Counted from the stretch's first letter, positions 45,305-54,228 are shown. The stretch is 64,000 bases of DNA from Spongiibacter thalassae (GCF_012272835.1 NZ_JAAWWK010000005.1:84125-148124); one strand, 5' to 3'. The notes: a model not told the origin generated them from the letters alone. A program made the numbers and translations.

Positions 45305-45985
45305 CTACACTGTGGCCCAGTCGCGCAGCAGGTTGTGGTAAAGGGCGCTCAGGTTAAGCACCTCGGCATCGTCGGCGCCCCGTTCGCTACTGAGCACCTG
45401 TATGCTTTGGTCGAGGCTGAACAGTTTCTCACGGTGGTCGTCGCTGGCGACCATGCTCTGTACCCAGAAGAAGGCGGCCAAACGCTGTCCGCTGGTGACG
45501 GGCCGTACTTCGTGCAGGCTGGAGGCGGGATACAGTAGCAGGTCGCCGGCGGCGAGCTTGACCGACTGCGCGCCAAAGCGGGTTTCAATCATCAGTTCGC
45601 CCCCTTCATAGCTGTCGGGTTCGGATAAAAACAAGGTGCCGGATATATCTCCGCGCAGGGCCTCGCCGTTATCCAGTCGCAGAATCGCGCTGTCGGTGTG
45701 CAGGCCGTAGTGGCCGCCCTGCTGGTAACAGTTGAAGCGGGGTGGAAAGATTTTGTGGGGCAGCGCCGCAGAGACAAACTCTGGCCAGGTGTGAAGTTTT
45801 TTGACTAACGCGGAAGACAGGGCGCGGGCGATATCACAGTGGGGGTCAACCTGCAGATTGGTTTTTACCCGCGCGGCACTGGCGCCTGCGGTCAGCGCCC
45901 CCGCCTGCCAGGTGGCCGAGGCCAGTTGTTGGCGGCAGTGCTCCACTTCCTGGAGGCTCAATACCTTATTAATGGTCAGTAGCAT
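45305..45985 (-). CDS. piuC: Fe(II)/2-oxoglutarate PKHD-type hydroxylase, PiuC/YbiX family
   Basis: Dioxygenase of 226 residues. The iron ligands appear as His-x-Asp in YGLHTDSAIL and the distal His in YPASSLHEVRPVTSGQRLA, where Arg binds 2-oxoglutarate. The start LLTINKVLSLQEVEHCRQQL is typical. In pseudomonads PiuC is encoded beside the PiuA siderophore receptor and both respond to iron limitation; here the receptor gene lies upstream in the same direction. Its ATG lies 17 bases inside the preceding oxidase gene, so the two are probably translated together. Confidence 0.93.
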   Translation of the reverse strand: MLLTINKVLSLQEVEHCRQQLASATWQAGALTAGASAARVKTNLQVDPHCDIARALSSALVKKLHTWPEFVSAALPHKIFPPRFNCYQQGGHYGLHTDSAILRLDNGEALRGDISGTLFLSEPDSYEGGELMIETRFGAQSVKLAAGDLLLYPASSLHEVRPVTSGQRLAAFFWVQSMVASDDHREKLFSLDQSIQVLSSERGADDAEVLNLSALYHNLLRDWATV

Positions 45986-47168
45986 GATTGGTCTCGCAGC
46001 CTGGAATATCAGGGGAAAAATCTCGGGGAATGATTACCGCGTCGCGGGAAATATCCGCCGGTGTCTGGCAGCCGCTTAGCGCGAGGGTGAGTTCGAATTC
46101 CTCCTTCAATGTTCGCAGCAAATGGGCGACCCCCAGTGCGCCGGCTACCGACAGTGCGTAAAAGCAGGGTCGCCCCAGCAGCACCGCATCGGCTCCCAGA
46201 GCCAGTGCCTTGAACACGTCGCTGCCCCGGCGAATGCCGCTGTCCAGCAGCACTGTTGCAGCGGTGCGGTGCGGATGGCTGGCGGCGAAGGCATCAACGG
46301 TGCGGCGAATTAATGGCAGCATACGCAGACTGGCGGGGCAGCCGTCGAGACTGCGCCCACCGTGATTGGAAACCACCAGACCGTCCGCGCCAAGGAGCAG
46401 GGCCTGGCGGGCATCCTCGGGGTGAATAATGCCTTTTACAATCAGCGGCAGAGCGGTTTGGCTGCGCAGCCACGCCAGTTCGTCCCAGTCCGGGGCGTCG
46501 GCCATAATGCCGTTGAGAATAATGCTTTCATCTTGTTTCAGCGGGCGTGGAGGTGGCGGGGCAAGCTCCCGCAGGTTTGCCGCCTGAACATTGTCGGGCA
46601 GGGCGAATCCGGCGCGCTGGCTGCGGTTGCGAATGCCGGTAACGCTGCTGTCAACGGTGACCACAATGGCGCGGTAGCCCGCTTGCTCGGCGCGCCTCAC
46701 CAAGGCCAGGGTATTCGCCCTTGACGCCTGAAAATACAGCTGAAACCACTTGGGGGAGCGGCCCGCCGATGCCACTCGCTCAAGGCTGCAGGAGGCCAGA
46801 GTGCTGCATACAAAACCGCAATCCAGTGCGTCAGCGGCGGCGGCCGTGGCCAGTTCGCCCTCGGGGTGGGCGAGTTGCTGATAGGCCAATGGTGCGACAA
46901 CCATCGGGCTGGCGTAGCGGTCGCCAAACAGACTCAGCTGCGCCGAAGCTCGATCAAAACGGCGCAGCATACGCGGCAGTATCTGCACTTGCTGAAAGGC
47001 ATCGCGATTACCGCGCAGGGTGATTTCATCGCCGCTGCCAGAGGCGATATGTTCGTAGGTGGAGTGGGGCAGCGCTTCACGGGCGTGGCGCTCGTAATCG
47101 TCGGCGCAGACGATGTCCGGGGGAATTTCGCTTAAAGGGTAGTGGGTGGTCATGGTTGCATTGCCCAT
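45969..47168 (-). CDS. FMN-dependent alpha-hydroxy-acid oxidase/dehydrogenase
   Basis: Flavoprotein of up to 399 residues in the lactate dehydrogenase/glycolate oxidase family. FMN-barrel segments are SPMVVAPLAYQQLAHPEGE, FQLYF, IVVTVDS, LPLIVKGI, the catalytic His/Arg in VSNHGGRSLDG and LDSGIRRGSDVFKALALGAD. It oxidises a 2-hydroxy acid to the 2-keto acid; substrate not determinable. Two ATGs are in frame, 47168 and 47153, and neither has a clear ribosome site. Such genes are recurrent neighbours of piuC and TonB receptors, but their role in iron uptake is unclear. Confidence 0.9.
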   Translation of the reverse strand: MGNATMTTHYPLSEIPPDIVCADDYERHAREALPHSTYEHIASGSGDEITLRGNRDAFQQVQILPRMLRRFDRASAQLSLFGDRYASPMVVAPLAYQQLAHPEGELATAAAADALDCGFVCSTLASCSLERVASAGRSPKWFQLYFQASRANTLALVRRAEQAGYRAIVVTVDSSVTGIRNRSQRAGFALPDNVQAANLRELAPPPPRPLKQDESIILNGIMADAPDWDELAWLRSQTALPLIVKGIIHPEDARQALLLGADGLVVSNHGGRSLDGCPASLRMLPLIRRTVDAFAASHPHRTAATVLLDSGIRRGSDVFKALALGADAVLLGRPCFYALSVAGALGVAHLLRTLKEEFELTLALSGCQTPADISRDAVIIPRDFSPDIPGCETNHATDH

Positions 47169-47224
47169 TGGTGTTTTTGCTTGCCGGGTACTGCGTTGCT
47201 TACGAGTTTTATTGAAAGCATTTG

Positions 47225-47520
47225 TTTCGCCCAGTTGGGCGAGTTACGTTTTTAGCCAACGGTACTTTCAACCTGCGTGGAGTCCCTTCAGCGCCGCCGA
47301 GCACTGGAGCACGTCACGGATGAAGCGTAAAGCTGTCTGAGGCCGCAGGCCGAGTTCTTTACGCGCCGTGACGTGTGAAGCGCGCAGGGGATCGATGGCG
47401 TTTTTTTTGCCATCGACGGTGATGCAGGGACGGGTTTTCTTGGTGACTTCTTTTCCGAAAAGAAGTCACTCGCCCAGCAGGACGAAACCCAGGCAATCAA
47501 CCCCCCGCGCTAATCAGCAG
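47225..47520. repeat. Highly structured intergenic repeat, MITE/REP-like
   Basis: Several inverted repeats lie in under 300 bases: CGCCCA/TGGGCG near 47230-47243; a long stem with arms 47310-47319/47366-47375 (10 bp) and 47325-47332/47357-47364 (8 bp); TCGATGGC/GCCATCGA (47392-47416) around eight T; and a 13-bp arm pair 47443-47455/47457-47469 with a one-base centre. It separates the receptor gene from the hydroxy-acid oxidase gene. The sequence style is that of dispersed intergenic repeats in gammaproteobacteria; copies elsewhere cannot be checked here. Confidence 0.7.
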
Positions 47521-47548
47521 TGCTTATGCCGGTGTTTAACCTCGCCGA

Positions 47549-49846
47549 TCAGAACTCATACTGCACACTCAACTGAGCATTCCTCCGATCCCCAATATAC
47601 GCAAACGAGCCACTGCGATATGCCGTCAGGTAGTAGTCCTCGTCGCTTACGTTACCAATATTCAAACGAGTGCTCAGCTGCTCGTTAAAGCGGTAGCTGG
47701 CAAACAGGTCGAACACGGTATAGCTGGGCACGCTGCGCTCCTCGTTGGCGGCGCTGTCGGGCTGGCCGACAAAGGCTTCGCTGGAGTAGGTGGCGGTTGC
47801 CCCGACCGAGAAGGCGTCAACCGGCTGGTAGCGCAGTTGCAGGAACAGGCTCTTGTCAGCGAAGTTCGCCAGGGTTTTGCCCTCGTTTGCAGGGTCAACG
47901 CTGTTGAGTATTTTGGCGTTCATCAGCGCGGCGCCAAACTGTGTGCTCAGGCGTGGAGTGATATTGCCGACCAGCGACACTTCCACGCCGTCTACGCGGT
48001 TTTTACCGGTGTTGAGTGTGCCGGTGGTGTCGTAGTCGGCACCTTCCATCACATCGTCTTTAGTGATCTGGAAGACGGCGGCGCTGGCCAATAGTTTGTT
48101 GTCGAGAATATTCCACTTGGTGCCCAGCTCCAGATTTTCCGTTTGCTCCGGCTTGCTCTGGTCAACCACGTCGCTACTGCCACACAGGCCGCCATAGCCG
48201 CAGTTGCCGCCAACGTCGGATTCGCCGCCGTTGATATTGGCGGAGCTGCTGTAGGTAAGGTAGACATTGGCGTCTTCGTTGATGTTGTAGACCAGACCGA
48301 TATGGCCGTTCCACAATTCATCGGAATAGGTGTAGTCAGAGACTACGCCACGGCTGTTAACGGTGTTGCTGTAGTCGAAGCTGTCCAGGCGCAGACCCAG
48401 AAATACACTCCAGTACTCACTCAGGTCGATGGTGTCCATTACCGCCAGCGATACGGTATCGATGCTGTAGTCGACATCGGCATCGCCACGGCTGATTTGA
48501 CGGCCCATCAAGGTATTGATATTGGAGACTTCGTTGCCGCTGGGGTCGATGATGCAATAGCTGTCCCTGGGGCCGCCGCGACCGCTGACCACACAGTTGG
48601 TGGCGCCGTTATTGGTGACGTTGTAATTGCCGTTTATTACATCGTGCTGGCTGTATTCTGCACTGAACAGCCATTGGTGCTGCTGCCCGGCGAGTTCGGT
48701 GTTCCAGTACAGGTTCAGTTGGTTGACGAAATAGTCCACCTCCTGCCAGCCCTGGTGGGTGCTGAGGCTGATGGTGGCCGCACCGGGGGCGTCGGGGTCG
48801 CTGGCGTCGCGATTGGTGCCGCGGGCGCCGGTGACGACGTAGCCGTTTTCGGTGGTGCCATAGCGGGTGGCGTTTTCCAGGCGCAGGGCGTCGTTAAAGG
48901 TGTAGCCGACACGCAGGGTCAGCGTTTGTACATCGGACTCCAGAAAGTCTTCGTTCTGACTGTACACAGGGATGGCGTCGTTGGCTTTGCCAGTGCTGCC
49001 ATCTATGTAGGAACCGAGGTCGGGCTGGTCGTCTGCGCTCAGGTAGTAAGCGTCGGCGGTGATGTCGAGACGTTCGCTGGCCTGGGTGGTGGCGGAAATT
49101 GCCGTGCCATTGCGTTCGCGGTCGGCGGGGGCGCGGTCGGGGACATCTTCATAGGCGTGCAGCACATTGACCCGCACCGCAGTGGTGTCGGATACCGGCT
49201 GGTTGCTGTCCAGAGTCACGCGGCGGTAATTGTCGGTACCCAGGCCCGCTTCAATCTTGTTAAAGCTGTAGTCGGTGCTCGCCTGCTTGGTAATGCTGTT
49301 GACCGCGCCGCCGGTGGAACCGCGTCCGGCAAAGGTCGAGCTGGGGCCCTTGGTGATTTCGATCTGTTCCACCGCAAAGCTCTCGCGGGTGGTCATGCCG
49401 GGGTCGCGCAGGCCATCGACGAACACATCGCTGCGGGCCTCGTGACCGCGAATCACATAGCGGTCGCCAAAGGCATTGCCGTTCTCACCGGTGCCCAGGG
49501 TAATACCGGGTTGGGCGGCGAGTATGTCCTTGAGGTCGGCACGGCCAGACTCCTGAATTTGTACCTGGGTTAATACCTGAATGGTTTGCGGAGTGTCGGC
49601 CAATGCTTTGACATGGCGGCGATCACCGGAAATGCGTGCCTTGTAGGGCGCGCCGGGCTCTGCGTAGGGGTTGGTGTCGAGGGTGCGTTCTTCCACCTGC
49701 AGAGTGTCCAGCTCAAAGGGTTCGTCGGCGGCCTGTTGCGCCAGGGCACTGCCGGTGATCAGTATGCTGCCCATGGTGAAGGCGCTGTGGGCGGCGCGAA
49801 AACGTCGTTTGCGCAAACTCAGCGCGGTGGCGGTGTTGTCAGTCAT
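47549..49846 (-). CDS. TonB-dependent siderophore receptor, PiuA/Fiu-like
   Basis: Outer-membrane receptor of 765 residues. A signal peptide (about 1-37, ending GSALAQQ) precedes the TonB-box/plug region with TPQTIQVLTQVQIQESG, DILAAQPGITLGTGENGN, YVIRGHEARSDVFVDGLRD and EQIEITKGPSSTFAGRGSTGG. A 22-strand barrel ends in LSVQYEF with the terminal Phe. The plug sequence resembles catecholate siderophore receptors (PiuA, Fiu), and the nearby piuC supports that. Excellent ribosome site AAGGAG before ATG 49846. Last gene of the exbB-exbD-exbD-tonB unit, 3 bases after tonB. Confidence 0.94.
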   Translation of the reverse strand: MTDNTATALSLRKRRFRAAHSAFTMGSILITGSALAQQAADEPFELDTLQVEERTLDTNPYAEPGAPYKARISGDRRHVKALADTPQTIQVLTQVQIQESGRADLKDILAAQPGITLGTGENGNAFGDRYVIRGHEARSDVFVDGLRDPGMTTRESFAVEQIEITKGPSSTFAGRGSTGGAVNSITKQASTDYSFNKIEAGLGTDNYRRVTLDSNQPVSDTTAVRVNVLHAYEDVPDRAPADRERNGTAISATTQASERLDITADAYYLSADDQPDLGSYIDGSTGKANDAIPVYSQNEDFLESDVQTLTLRVGYTFNDALRLENATRYGTTENGYVVTGARGTNRDASDPDAPGAATISLSTHQGWQEVDYFVNQLNLYWNTELAGQQHQWLFSAEYSQHDVINGNYNVTNNGATNCVVSGRGGPRDSYCIIDPSGNEVSNINTLMGRQISRGDADVDYSIDTVSLAVMDTIDLSEYWSVFLGLRLDSFDYSNTVNSRGVVSDYTYSDELWNGHIGLVYNINEDANVYLTYSSSANINGGESDVGGNCGYGGLCGSSDVVDQSKPEQTENLELGTKWNILDNKLLASAAVFQITKDDVMEGADYDTTGTLNTGKNRVDGVEVSLVGNITPRLSTQFGAALMNAKILNSVDPANEGKTLANFADKSLFLQLRYQPVDAFSVGATATYSSEAFVGQPDSAANEERSVPSYTVFDLFASYRFNEQLSTRLNIGNVSDEDYYLTAYRSGSFAYIGDRRNAQLSVQYEF

Positions 49847-49849
49847 GTC

Positions 49850-50653
49850 CTACTCCTTGAAAGAGGTGTTGGTAATTAAGGAAAACTCTATTGGTATAAC
49901 GATGCTTATCTGCTCGCGTCCGAGCTTGTCGGGTAGCGCGGGCACCGGACTGGCGGCGGCCAGCATGTCGAGTGCTGCCCGGTCCAGTAACGGATGGCCC
50001 GAGCTGGCGCGCAGCTGGGCATCGCTGATTTCTCCGTTGCGATGGATGGTGAACTGCAATTTCACAGTTCCCTCCTGCTTTTCTTTTTTTGCTGTTATGG
50101 GATAGGTTTTGTGCCGATTCAGCCAGGCGCTGAGTTCGGCAAAATAGCCCCGCGCGCCGCCTGCCTTGCCCCCGGCCTGGCGTTGCTCGCCGCTGCCGGT
50201 GGCGCGCTGCTGGTTTACCGTGGCGTCGGCGTCGGAGGTGTGCGGATTTGGCGACTCGGTTGCCCGGTTAGATTCCTTCCTTGGCGCGTCTTCTTCCACC
50301 GGTGTGGTGGCGCTATCGCGCTCGTTTGTCGTCGGCGCTTTCGGCTCGGCGGCGACCGCTGGCTGAGTGGCGGCCTGTGCAATAGGGGGTGCTTGTACCG
50401 ATTGGAGTGTCGGCGCTGGCACGGGGGCAGGCCGGGGCGCGGGTGGGCTTTCCGGTTTGGCGGGGGGAGTTGAGCGCGCCTGTAATTCGGCATAGGAGCC
50501 GGCCAGACCAATGCCGACATCCAGACCGTGGTCGCCATCGGCCTTTGCGCCCTCCGTGTTGTGCTCAGTGTGAGACAAAAGGGTGTTGGCCACGGCCAGA
50601 TGAATCAGTGCGGCGATACCGATGCTGAATGCCCAGGGTGCAGAGGTATTCAT
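49850..50653 (-). CDS. tonB: Energy transducer TonB
   Basis: TonB protein of 267 residues. It has a short cytoplasmic start, a membrane helix (WAFSIGIAALIHLAVANTLL), a long Pro/Ala/Glu-rich periplasmic spacer (about 60-165) and the C-terminal TonB domain (AWLNRHKTYPITAKKEKQEG; VKLQFTIHRNGEISDAQL; SSGHPLLDRAALDMLAAASP). It carries proton-motive energy from ExbBD to the receptor encoded next. Its ATG overlaps the exbD stop by 4 bases. Confidence 0.95.
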   Translation of the reverse strand: MNTSAPWAFSIGIAALIHLAVANTLLSHTEHNTEGAKADGDHGLDVGIGLAGSYAELQARSTPPAKPESPPAPRPAPVPAPTLQSVQAPPIAQAATQPAVAAEPKAPTTNERDSATTPVEEDAPRKESNRATESPNPHTSDADATVNQQRATGSGEQRQAGGKAGGARGYFAELSAWLNRHKTYPITAKKEKQEGTVKLQFTIHRNGEISDAQLRASSGHPLLDRAALDMLAAASPVPALPDKLGREQISIVIPIEFSLITNTSFKE

Positions 50654-51102
50654 TGCGCGGCCGTGTCCGATGAGCTGGAGTCTGCTTCTGTGAGCAGATG
50701 CAGGGTCAGGTTCTGCGCGGGCAGGCTGCTCAACACCGTCGATAACGCGGCGGCGGTAACTGCGCGGTCGGCGTAGAGCTTTACCTGCTGACCAGCTTCC
50801 AATGACGCGAGAGCCGCGCGCAGTTGCTTGTCGGCCACGGGGCTGCCATCAACCCAGATTTGTCCCTGAGCATTAAGGTGGATTGCCACCCTTGTTTGGT
50901 GAGACGCTGCGGGGGCTGCGTTGGTCGCGACACGGGCCAACTCCACCCCGGTGGGCGCGGCGGGGCGGAGTTGCCCGGCCACCATAAAAAAGACCAGCAA
51001 TAGAAAGACAATATTAATCAGTGGAATCAGGTTGTCGTCGCCCTGGTTTCGCCGCCGGGGTTGAACGATGGTCCCGCTTTCAGAAGACATCTCGCTGGTC
51101 AT
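50650..51102 (-). CDS. exbD: ExbD/TolR family protein, second copy
   Basis: Protein of 150 residues with one N-terminal membrane helix (NLIPLINIVFLLLVFFMVAG), preceded by a charged cytoplasmic end, and a periplasmic ExbD domain (VAIHLNAQGQIWVDGSPV). The proton-path Asp common at the start of the ExbD helix (LIDVVF in the neighbour) is replaced here by Asn (LINIVF). It overlaps both neighbours by 4 bases. Confidence 0.92.
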   Translation of the reverse strand: MTSEMSSESGTIVQPRRRNQGDDNLIPLINIVFLLLVFFMVAGQLRPAAPTGVELARVATNAAPAASHQTRVAIHLNAQGQIWVDGSPVADKQLRAALASLEAGQQVKLYADRAVTAAALSTVLSSLPAQNLTLHLLTEADSSSSDTAAQ

Positions 51103-51512
51103 AACCCGTCCTCTCCAGCAAGGGGGTGAGAGCGTCCGAGCAGCACCTTTACGCCCGCCGTTTGTAGGGCTGTCAGTGTTGTCACCATCTGTTGCAGGGA
51201 AACCTCGGGCGCGGGGAGCAGGGTGATGCTTTGCCGGGTGTCGATGCGGGCTAACAGGGTTTCCAGTGGAGCGTCCTGCCGTTGTTGGCCGCGTTGGTAG
51301 CTCATGGTGCTGTCGCTGTGAAGCAGCAGGAACTGCGGCGTAGTGCCGTTATCGACACCTCCCTCTCCAGCGAGTGCCAGAGGCAGGGCCTGCCAGCGGC
51401 TGAAGCTGCTCGTTAACATAAAAAACATCAGCAGAATGAACACCACGTCTATCAATGCTGTAAGGCTAATTGGTTTGGCTTTTCGTGCGGGGAGAAGTGT
51501 GGTCGTGCTCAT
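51099..51512 (-). CDS. exbD: ExbD/TolR family protein, first copy
   Basis: Protein of 137 residues. The membrane helix carries the conserved proton-accepting Asp in SLTALIDVVFILLMFFML. The periplasmic domain includes FLLLHSDSTMSYQRG and SITLLPAPEVSLQQMV. It lies between exbB and a second exbD with 4-base overlaps at both ends, so the complex may contain two different ExbD chains. Confidence 0.93.
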   Translation of the reverse strand: MSTTTLLPARKAKPISLTALIDVVFILLMFFMLTSSFSRWQALPLALAGEGGVDNGTTPQFLLLHSDSTMSYQRGQQRQDAPLETLLARIDTRQSITLLPAPEVSLQQMVTTLTALQTAGVKVLLGRSHPLAGEDGL

Positions 51513-52201
51513 GGTACGGCTACGGCATTGTGTGTTGTTTCCGGGGTTGGCGCGGTGGCCAGGGAGTTGCGCAGTTGCGGCTGGGCAGCATAGAGGCCGA
51601 GAAATCGTTCAAGGTCGTTTTGTAACGCCATGGTCTCGCGTTCGACTCGGCGCTCCAGCCAGCTGTGGGCGAGAGACACCGGAATAGCAACAAGCAAGCC
51701 GGCGGCGGTGGTCAACAGGGCCTGCCAGATGCCACCGGATAGAATGGCCGGATTTACCTGGCTCCCTGCGGCTTCCATTGCACGAAAAGCGTCGATCATA
51801 CCGAGTACGGTGCCGAGCAGACCCAATAGTGGTGCAAGATTGGCGATCACTTCGAGAATGCGCAGGTGACTGGCCATGTGCTGTGCGCTGAGGCGGGCCT
51901 GGCGCAGCAGTTCGTTGCGCAGCTCCGGTTGCGGGAGCGCGCCGCTCGCAGCGAGTGAAATCCCCGCTGACAGCAGTTGTGCGCGCGGGCCTTTGGGCGT
52001 GTTAAGCCGCATTTTGGCTTCGCGGTGTTTACCCTGGCCTAGCAGTGCGAACGCGGGGTCGGTATTGTCGCGGTGAACCCTGAATGCAATAAACAAGTGC
52101 CATAGTTTGTACAACACGGTACTCAGGGCGCACAGGGAGAACAGGCCAAGCACGACAATAACCGGGTCGGCTGCGACAAGGGTGGTGAGGGGGTTGGGCA
52201 T
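51509..52201 (-). CDS. exbB: MotA/TolQ/ExbB proton channel protein
   Basis: Inner-membrane protein of 230 residues with three helices: about 15-35 (VIVVLGLFSLCALSTVLYKL), about 118-140 and about 155-180. The conserved ExbB/TolQ core is ANLAPLLGLLGTVLGMIDAF and ALLTTAAGLLVAIPVSLAHSW. First gene of the exbB-exbD-exbD-tonB-receptor operon, immediately downstream of a Fur box. Confidence 0.95.
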   Translation of the reverse strand: MPNPLTTLVAADPVIVVLGLFSLCALSTVLYKLWHLFIAFRVHRDNTDPAFALLGQGKHREAKMRLNTPKGPRAQLLSAGISLAASGALPQPELRNELLRQARLSAQHMASHLRILEVIANLAPLLGLLGTVLGMIDAFRAMEAAGSQVNPAILSGGIWQALLTTAAGLLVAIPVSLAHSWLERRVERETMALQNDLERFLGLYAAQPQLRNSLATAPTPETTHNAVAVP

Positions 52202-52220
52202 GTTAATCTCTTGTGCGAAT

Positions 52221-52239
52221 GATAATAGTTCTCAATATT
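52221..52239 (-). promoter_or_regulatory. Putative Fur box upstream of exbB
   Basis: Read on the minus strand, the 19 bases AATATTGAGAACTATTATC match the Fur consensus at 14 of 19 positions. The site begins 19 bases before the exbB ATG, where binding would block transcription start or elongation. It predicts iron repression of the whole TonB system. Confidence 0.8.
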
Positions 52240-52646
52240 ATTCGTAATTGCGCGTTGGGGTCAAGGGCTCTGTAGAGCAGTCTTTTGCGAAAGACTGTGT
52301 TCATTGTGCGCTGGCCCTCATTGGTGTTGTCAGGGCGGGGAGAGTGATCGACAGTAAATGCGCGGGTGAACTAAAATGTGTCTTAGAGGTCACTGCTTAT
52401 GTAAGGCGCGTCACACGACCTTTGTGACATCAGTTCGCAGCCCGCTACAAGTAGCGCGGGATTAAGTTACTTGGAGTGTGTTTGCCTGCGATCTGTAGCG
52501 TCGACAGTTGAACTTGCAGAACGGTATGTTCTGACGGCCCTGACAACATCAATATTCAGAGCCGCGGCGATGTAACAGTCTCCTTATGCGAGACGTTGCC
52601 GACACTTCTATATATAGCGCCGTGGATGAAGGGCTATACCAACAAA
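52240..52646. other. Intergenic region between the TonB operon and the repeat-protein pair
   Basis: About 400 bases. The left end should hold the exbB promoter. The right part carries TATATATA at 52609-52616, a possible -10 element for the gene at 52690, without a convincing -35. A TGTGACATCAGTTCGCA stretch near 52424 weakly resembles a CRP half-site pattern. No gene seen. Confidence 0.35.
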
Positions 52647-52667
52647 ATATTCGGGAAACTCGAATAT
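52647..52667 (+). promoter_or_regulatory. 21-nt inverted repeat in the leader of repeat-protein gene 1
   Basis: Arms ATATTCG (52647-52653) and CGAATAT (52661-52667) enclose GGAAACT. The element ends 7 bases before the ribosome site GAGGAG. An equivalent element precedes the paralogous gene at the same distance, with its first base pair changed from A-T to G-C while pairing is kept. It may be an operator for a dimeric regulator or an RNA hairpin near the ribosome site. Confidence 0.75.
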
Positions 52668-52689
52668 GGATTTTGAGGAGTTACGAAAT

Positions 52690-53853
52690 ATGTCATTTCG
52701 CATAGCGAAAAACAGTTTGGCACTGGGTGTTTCACTGGTGATTTCCGGGATGAGTCACGCGCAGCTGGAGGCCTTGCCGGTTCCGACCGATGCGCTCGGG
52801 GGCGTACCTGGTATCGACGGTGCGGGCCTCGATGCCCTGCCAAGTCTTGATGCCCTGCCCACCGACGCACTGCCGGTGGATATTCTGGGTATGATCCCCT
52901 CTGGCGGTGGTGGCGGAGCGCCGTCGCCAGATGACCTGCCGGGTCTTGACGCTCTGCCAGGCGCCGATGCGCTACCGGGGCCAGAGGCCCTTCCAGCTGA
53001 TGTGCTCAGCATGATTCCCGCTGGCAATGAAGAAGGCGAAGATGGTGAAGGTGAACAGGGTGGCGATGCGCCGTCACTGGATGCGCTGCCTGGTCCTGAT
53101 GCCTTACCTGGAGCCGACGCACTGCCGGTGGATGTTCTGGGCATGATTCCCTCTGGCGGTGATGGCGGTGCGCCGTCGCCTGATGCGTTGCCCGGCCCGG
53201 ACGCTTTGCCGGGCCTTGATGCCTTGCCCGGAGCTGATGCACTGCCGGTGGATGTTCTGGGTATGATTCCCTCCGGCGGTGGCGGCGGAGCGCCGTCGCC
53301 CGATGCACTGCCTGGTGCTGATGCCCTGCCTGGCCCCGACGATCTTCCCGCGCCGAGTGGGGGTGGTGGCGATGCGCCTGCGCTGCCTGGTCAGGAGATC
53401 GTTGAACAATATATTCAGGAATACCAGGCCTATCTCGACCCGGCCAAGGTCGATATGGTCGCGGGTGCCGTGCAGAACTTTGTCAATGTAGTGGCTGCCG
53501 ACCCGACCGTGCTGGCCAATTCCGGGTCGTCACTCACACCTGAATTGATTTTGCAGATGTTCCCGGTGCTGGGAGTGATGCAGGATGATCCGGCAGCCTT
53601 GCCCGCTTATTTCGCTGAAGGGGGAACCCTGGTGAACCCGACGATTGCCATTGTGCCTCCGGCGCCTCTGGTAAATCGTTCAGCGCCAATGCCAGAAGGT
53701 GGCGGTGGCCTTCCCCTGGGCTCGCCTTCGATGGACAGTGGCGACGATGAAGAAGCTCTGCCCGCTCCCAGCGCAGACGCTCTGCCTGTAGATGTTGCGG
53801 GCATGCTTCCCGAGGGCGAACTGCCTGGTCCTGAAGCGCTTCCTGCACCCTAA
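52690..53853 (+). CDS. Secreted Ala-Leu-Pro repeat protein, paralogue 1
   Basis: Unrecognised protein of 387 residues from ATG 52690 (GAGGAG 9 bases upstream). A signal peptide (about 1-24, ending MSHAQ) is followed by about 215 residues of low-complexity repeats built on DALPG. A larger unit DALPVDVLGMIPSGG recurs about four times, with one Glu-rich insert (GNEEGEDGEGEQGG). Then comes a non-repetitive domain (about 235-330; EYQAYLDPAKVDMVAGAVQN, AADPTVLANSGSS, TPELILQMFPVL, AEGGTLVNPT) and a short acidic Pro-rich tail. The protein has almost no Lys or Arg after the signal peptide, so it is strongly acidic. It is likely exported; it could be a surface, matrix or calcium-binding protein, but no function can be claimed. 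Confidence 0.85.
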   Translation: MSFRIAKNSLALGVSLVISGMSHAQLEALPVPTDALGGVPGIDGAGLDALPSLDALPTDALPVDILGMIPSGGGGGAPSPDDLPGLDALPGADALPGPEALPADVLSMIPAGNEEGEDGEGEQGGDAPSLDALPGPDALPGADALPVDVLGMIPSGGDGGAPSPDALPGPDALPGLDALPGADALPVDVLGMIPSGGGGGAPSPDALPGADALPGPDDLPAPSGGGGDAPALPGQEIVEQYIQEYQAYLDPAKVDMVAGAVQNFVNVVAADPTVLANSGSSLTPELILQMFPVLGVMQDDPAALPAYFAEGGTLVNPTIAIVPPAPLVNRSAPMPEGGGGLPLGSPSMDSGDDEEALPAPSADALPVDVAGMLPEGELPGPEALPAP

Positions 53854-53894
53854 CTAATAGACTAAACCGCAATTGCGGTGTCTGTTGCAATGCT

Positions 53895-53922
53895 ACGGCC
53901 CGGACTCTCCGGGCCGTTTTTT
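53895..53922 (+). terminator. Rho-independent terminator after paralogue 1
   Basis: Stem CGGCCCGG (53896-53903) / CCGGGCCG (53909-53916) with a 5-base loop, followed by TTTTTT. It lies 42 bases after the stop, so the two paralogues are separate transcription units. Confidence 0.92.
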
Positions 53923-54228
53923 ATCAAGCCTTTTCCCTTTTCGCCGCGTTTGTTTTTCTCGTGGACTCTGCGTTTACCTCCTCTCTCTATCGCAACAAGT
54001 GATGTGCGTCACTTTTTGTCGTGCAAATTTTGTGGGCCAGCGCTCATAACGTCGCCCGATAGGTAGAAGTGCGTATGGGAATACGCTTCTTTCCTTAGTA
54101 GTTTCAGCAATGTCACATTCACTGCTATGTGAACCGCTACATAAAAATTTGCTCTGCCGCGATTGGCTACATGCGCACGACTCCGTTGAAAAGAGAGTTG
54201 GCGTGACGAATCGTTAACGGGCTGGAGA

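Noticed and set aside
48143-49573. 476-codon plus-strand frame opposite the TonB-dependent receptor
   Set aside because: The Gly/Val/Ala-rich sequence is a shadow; the receptor frame has signal peptide, plug motifs and terminal Phe.
52690-53400. CRISPR-like or satellite repeat
   Set aside because: The repeats stay in one reading frame behind a signal peptide and vary at third positions, so they are coding repeats.
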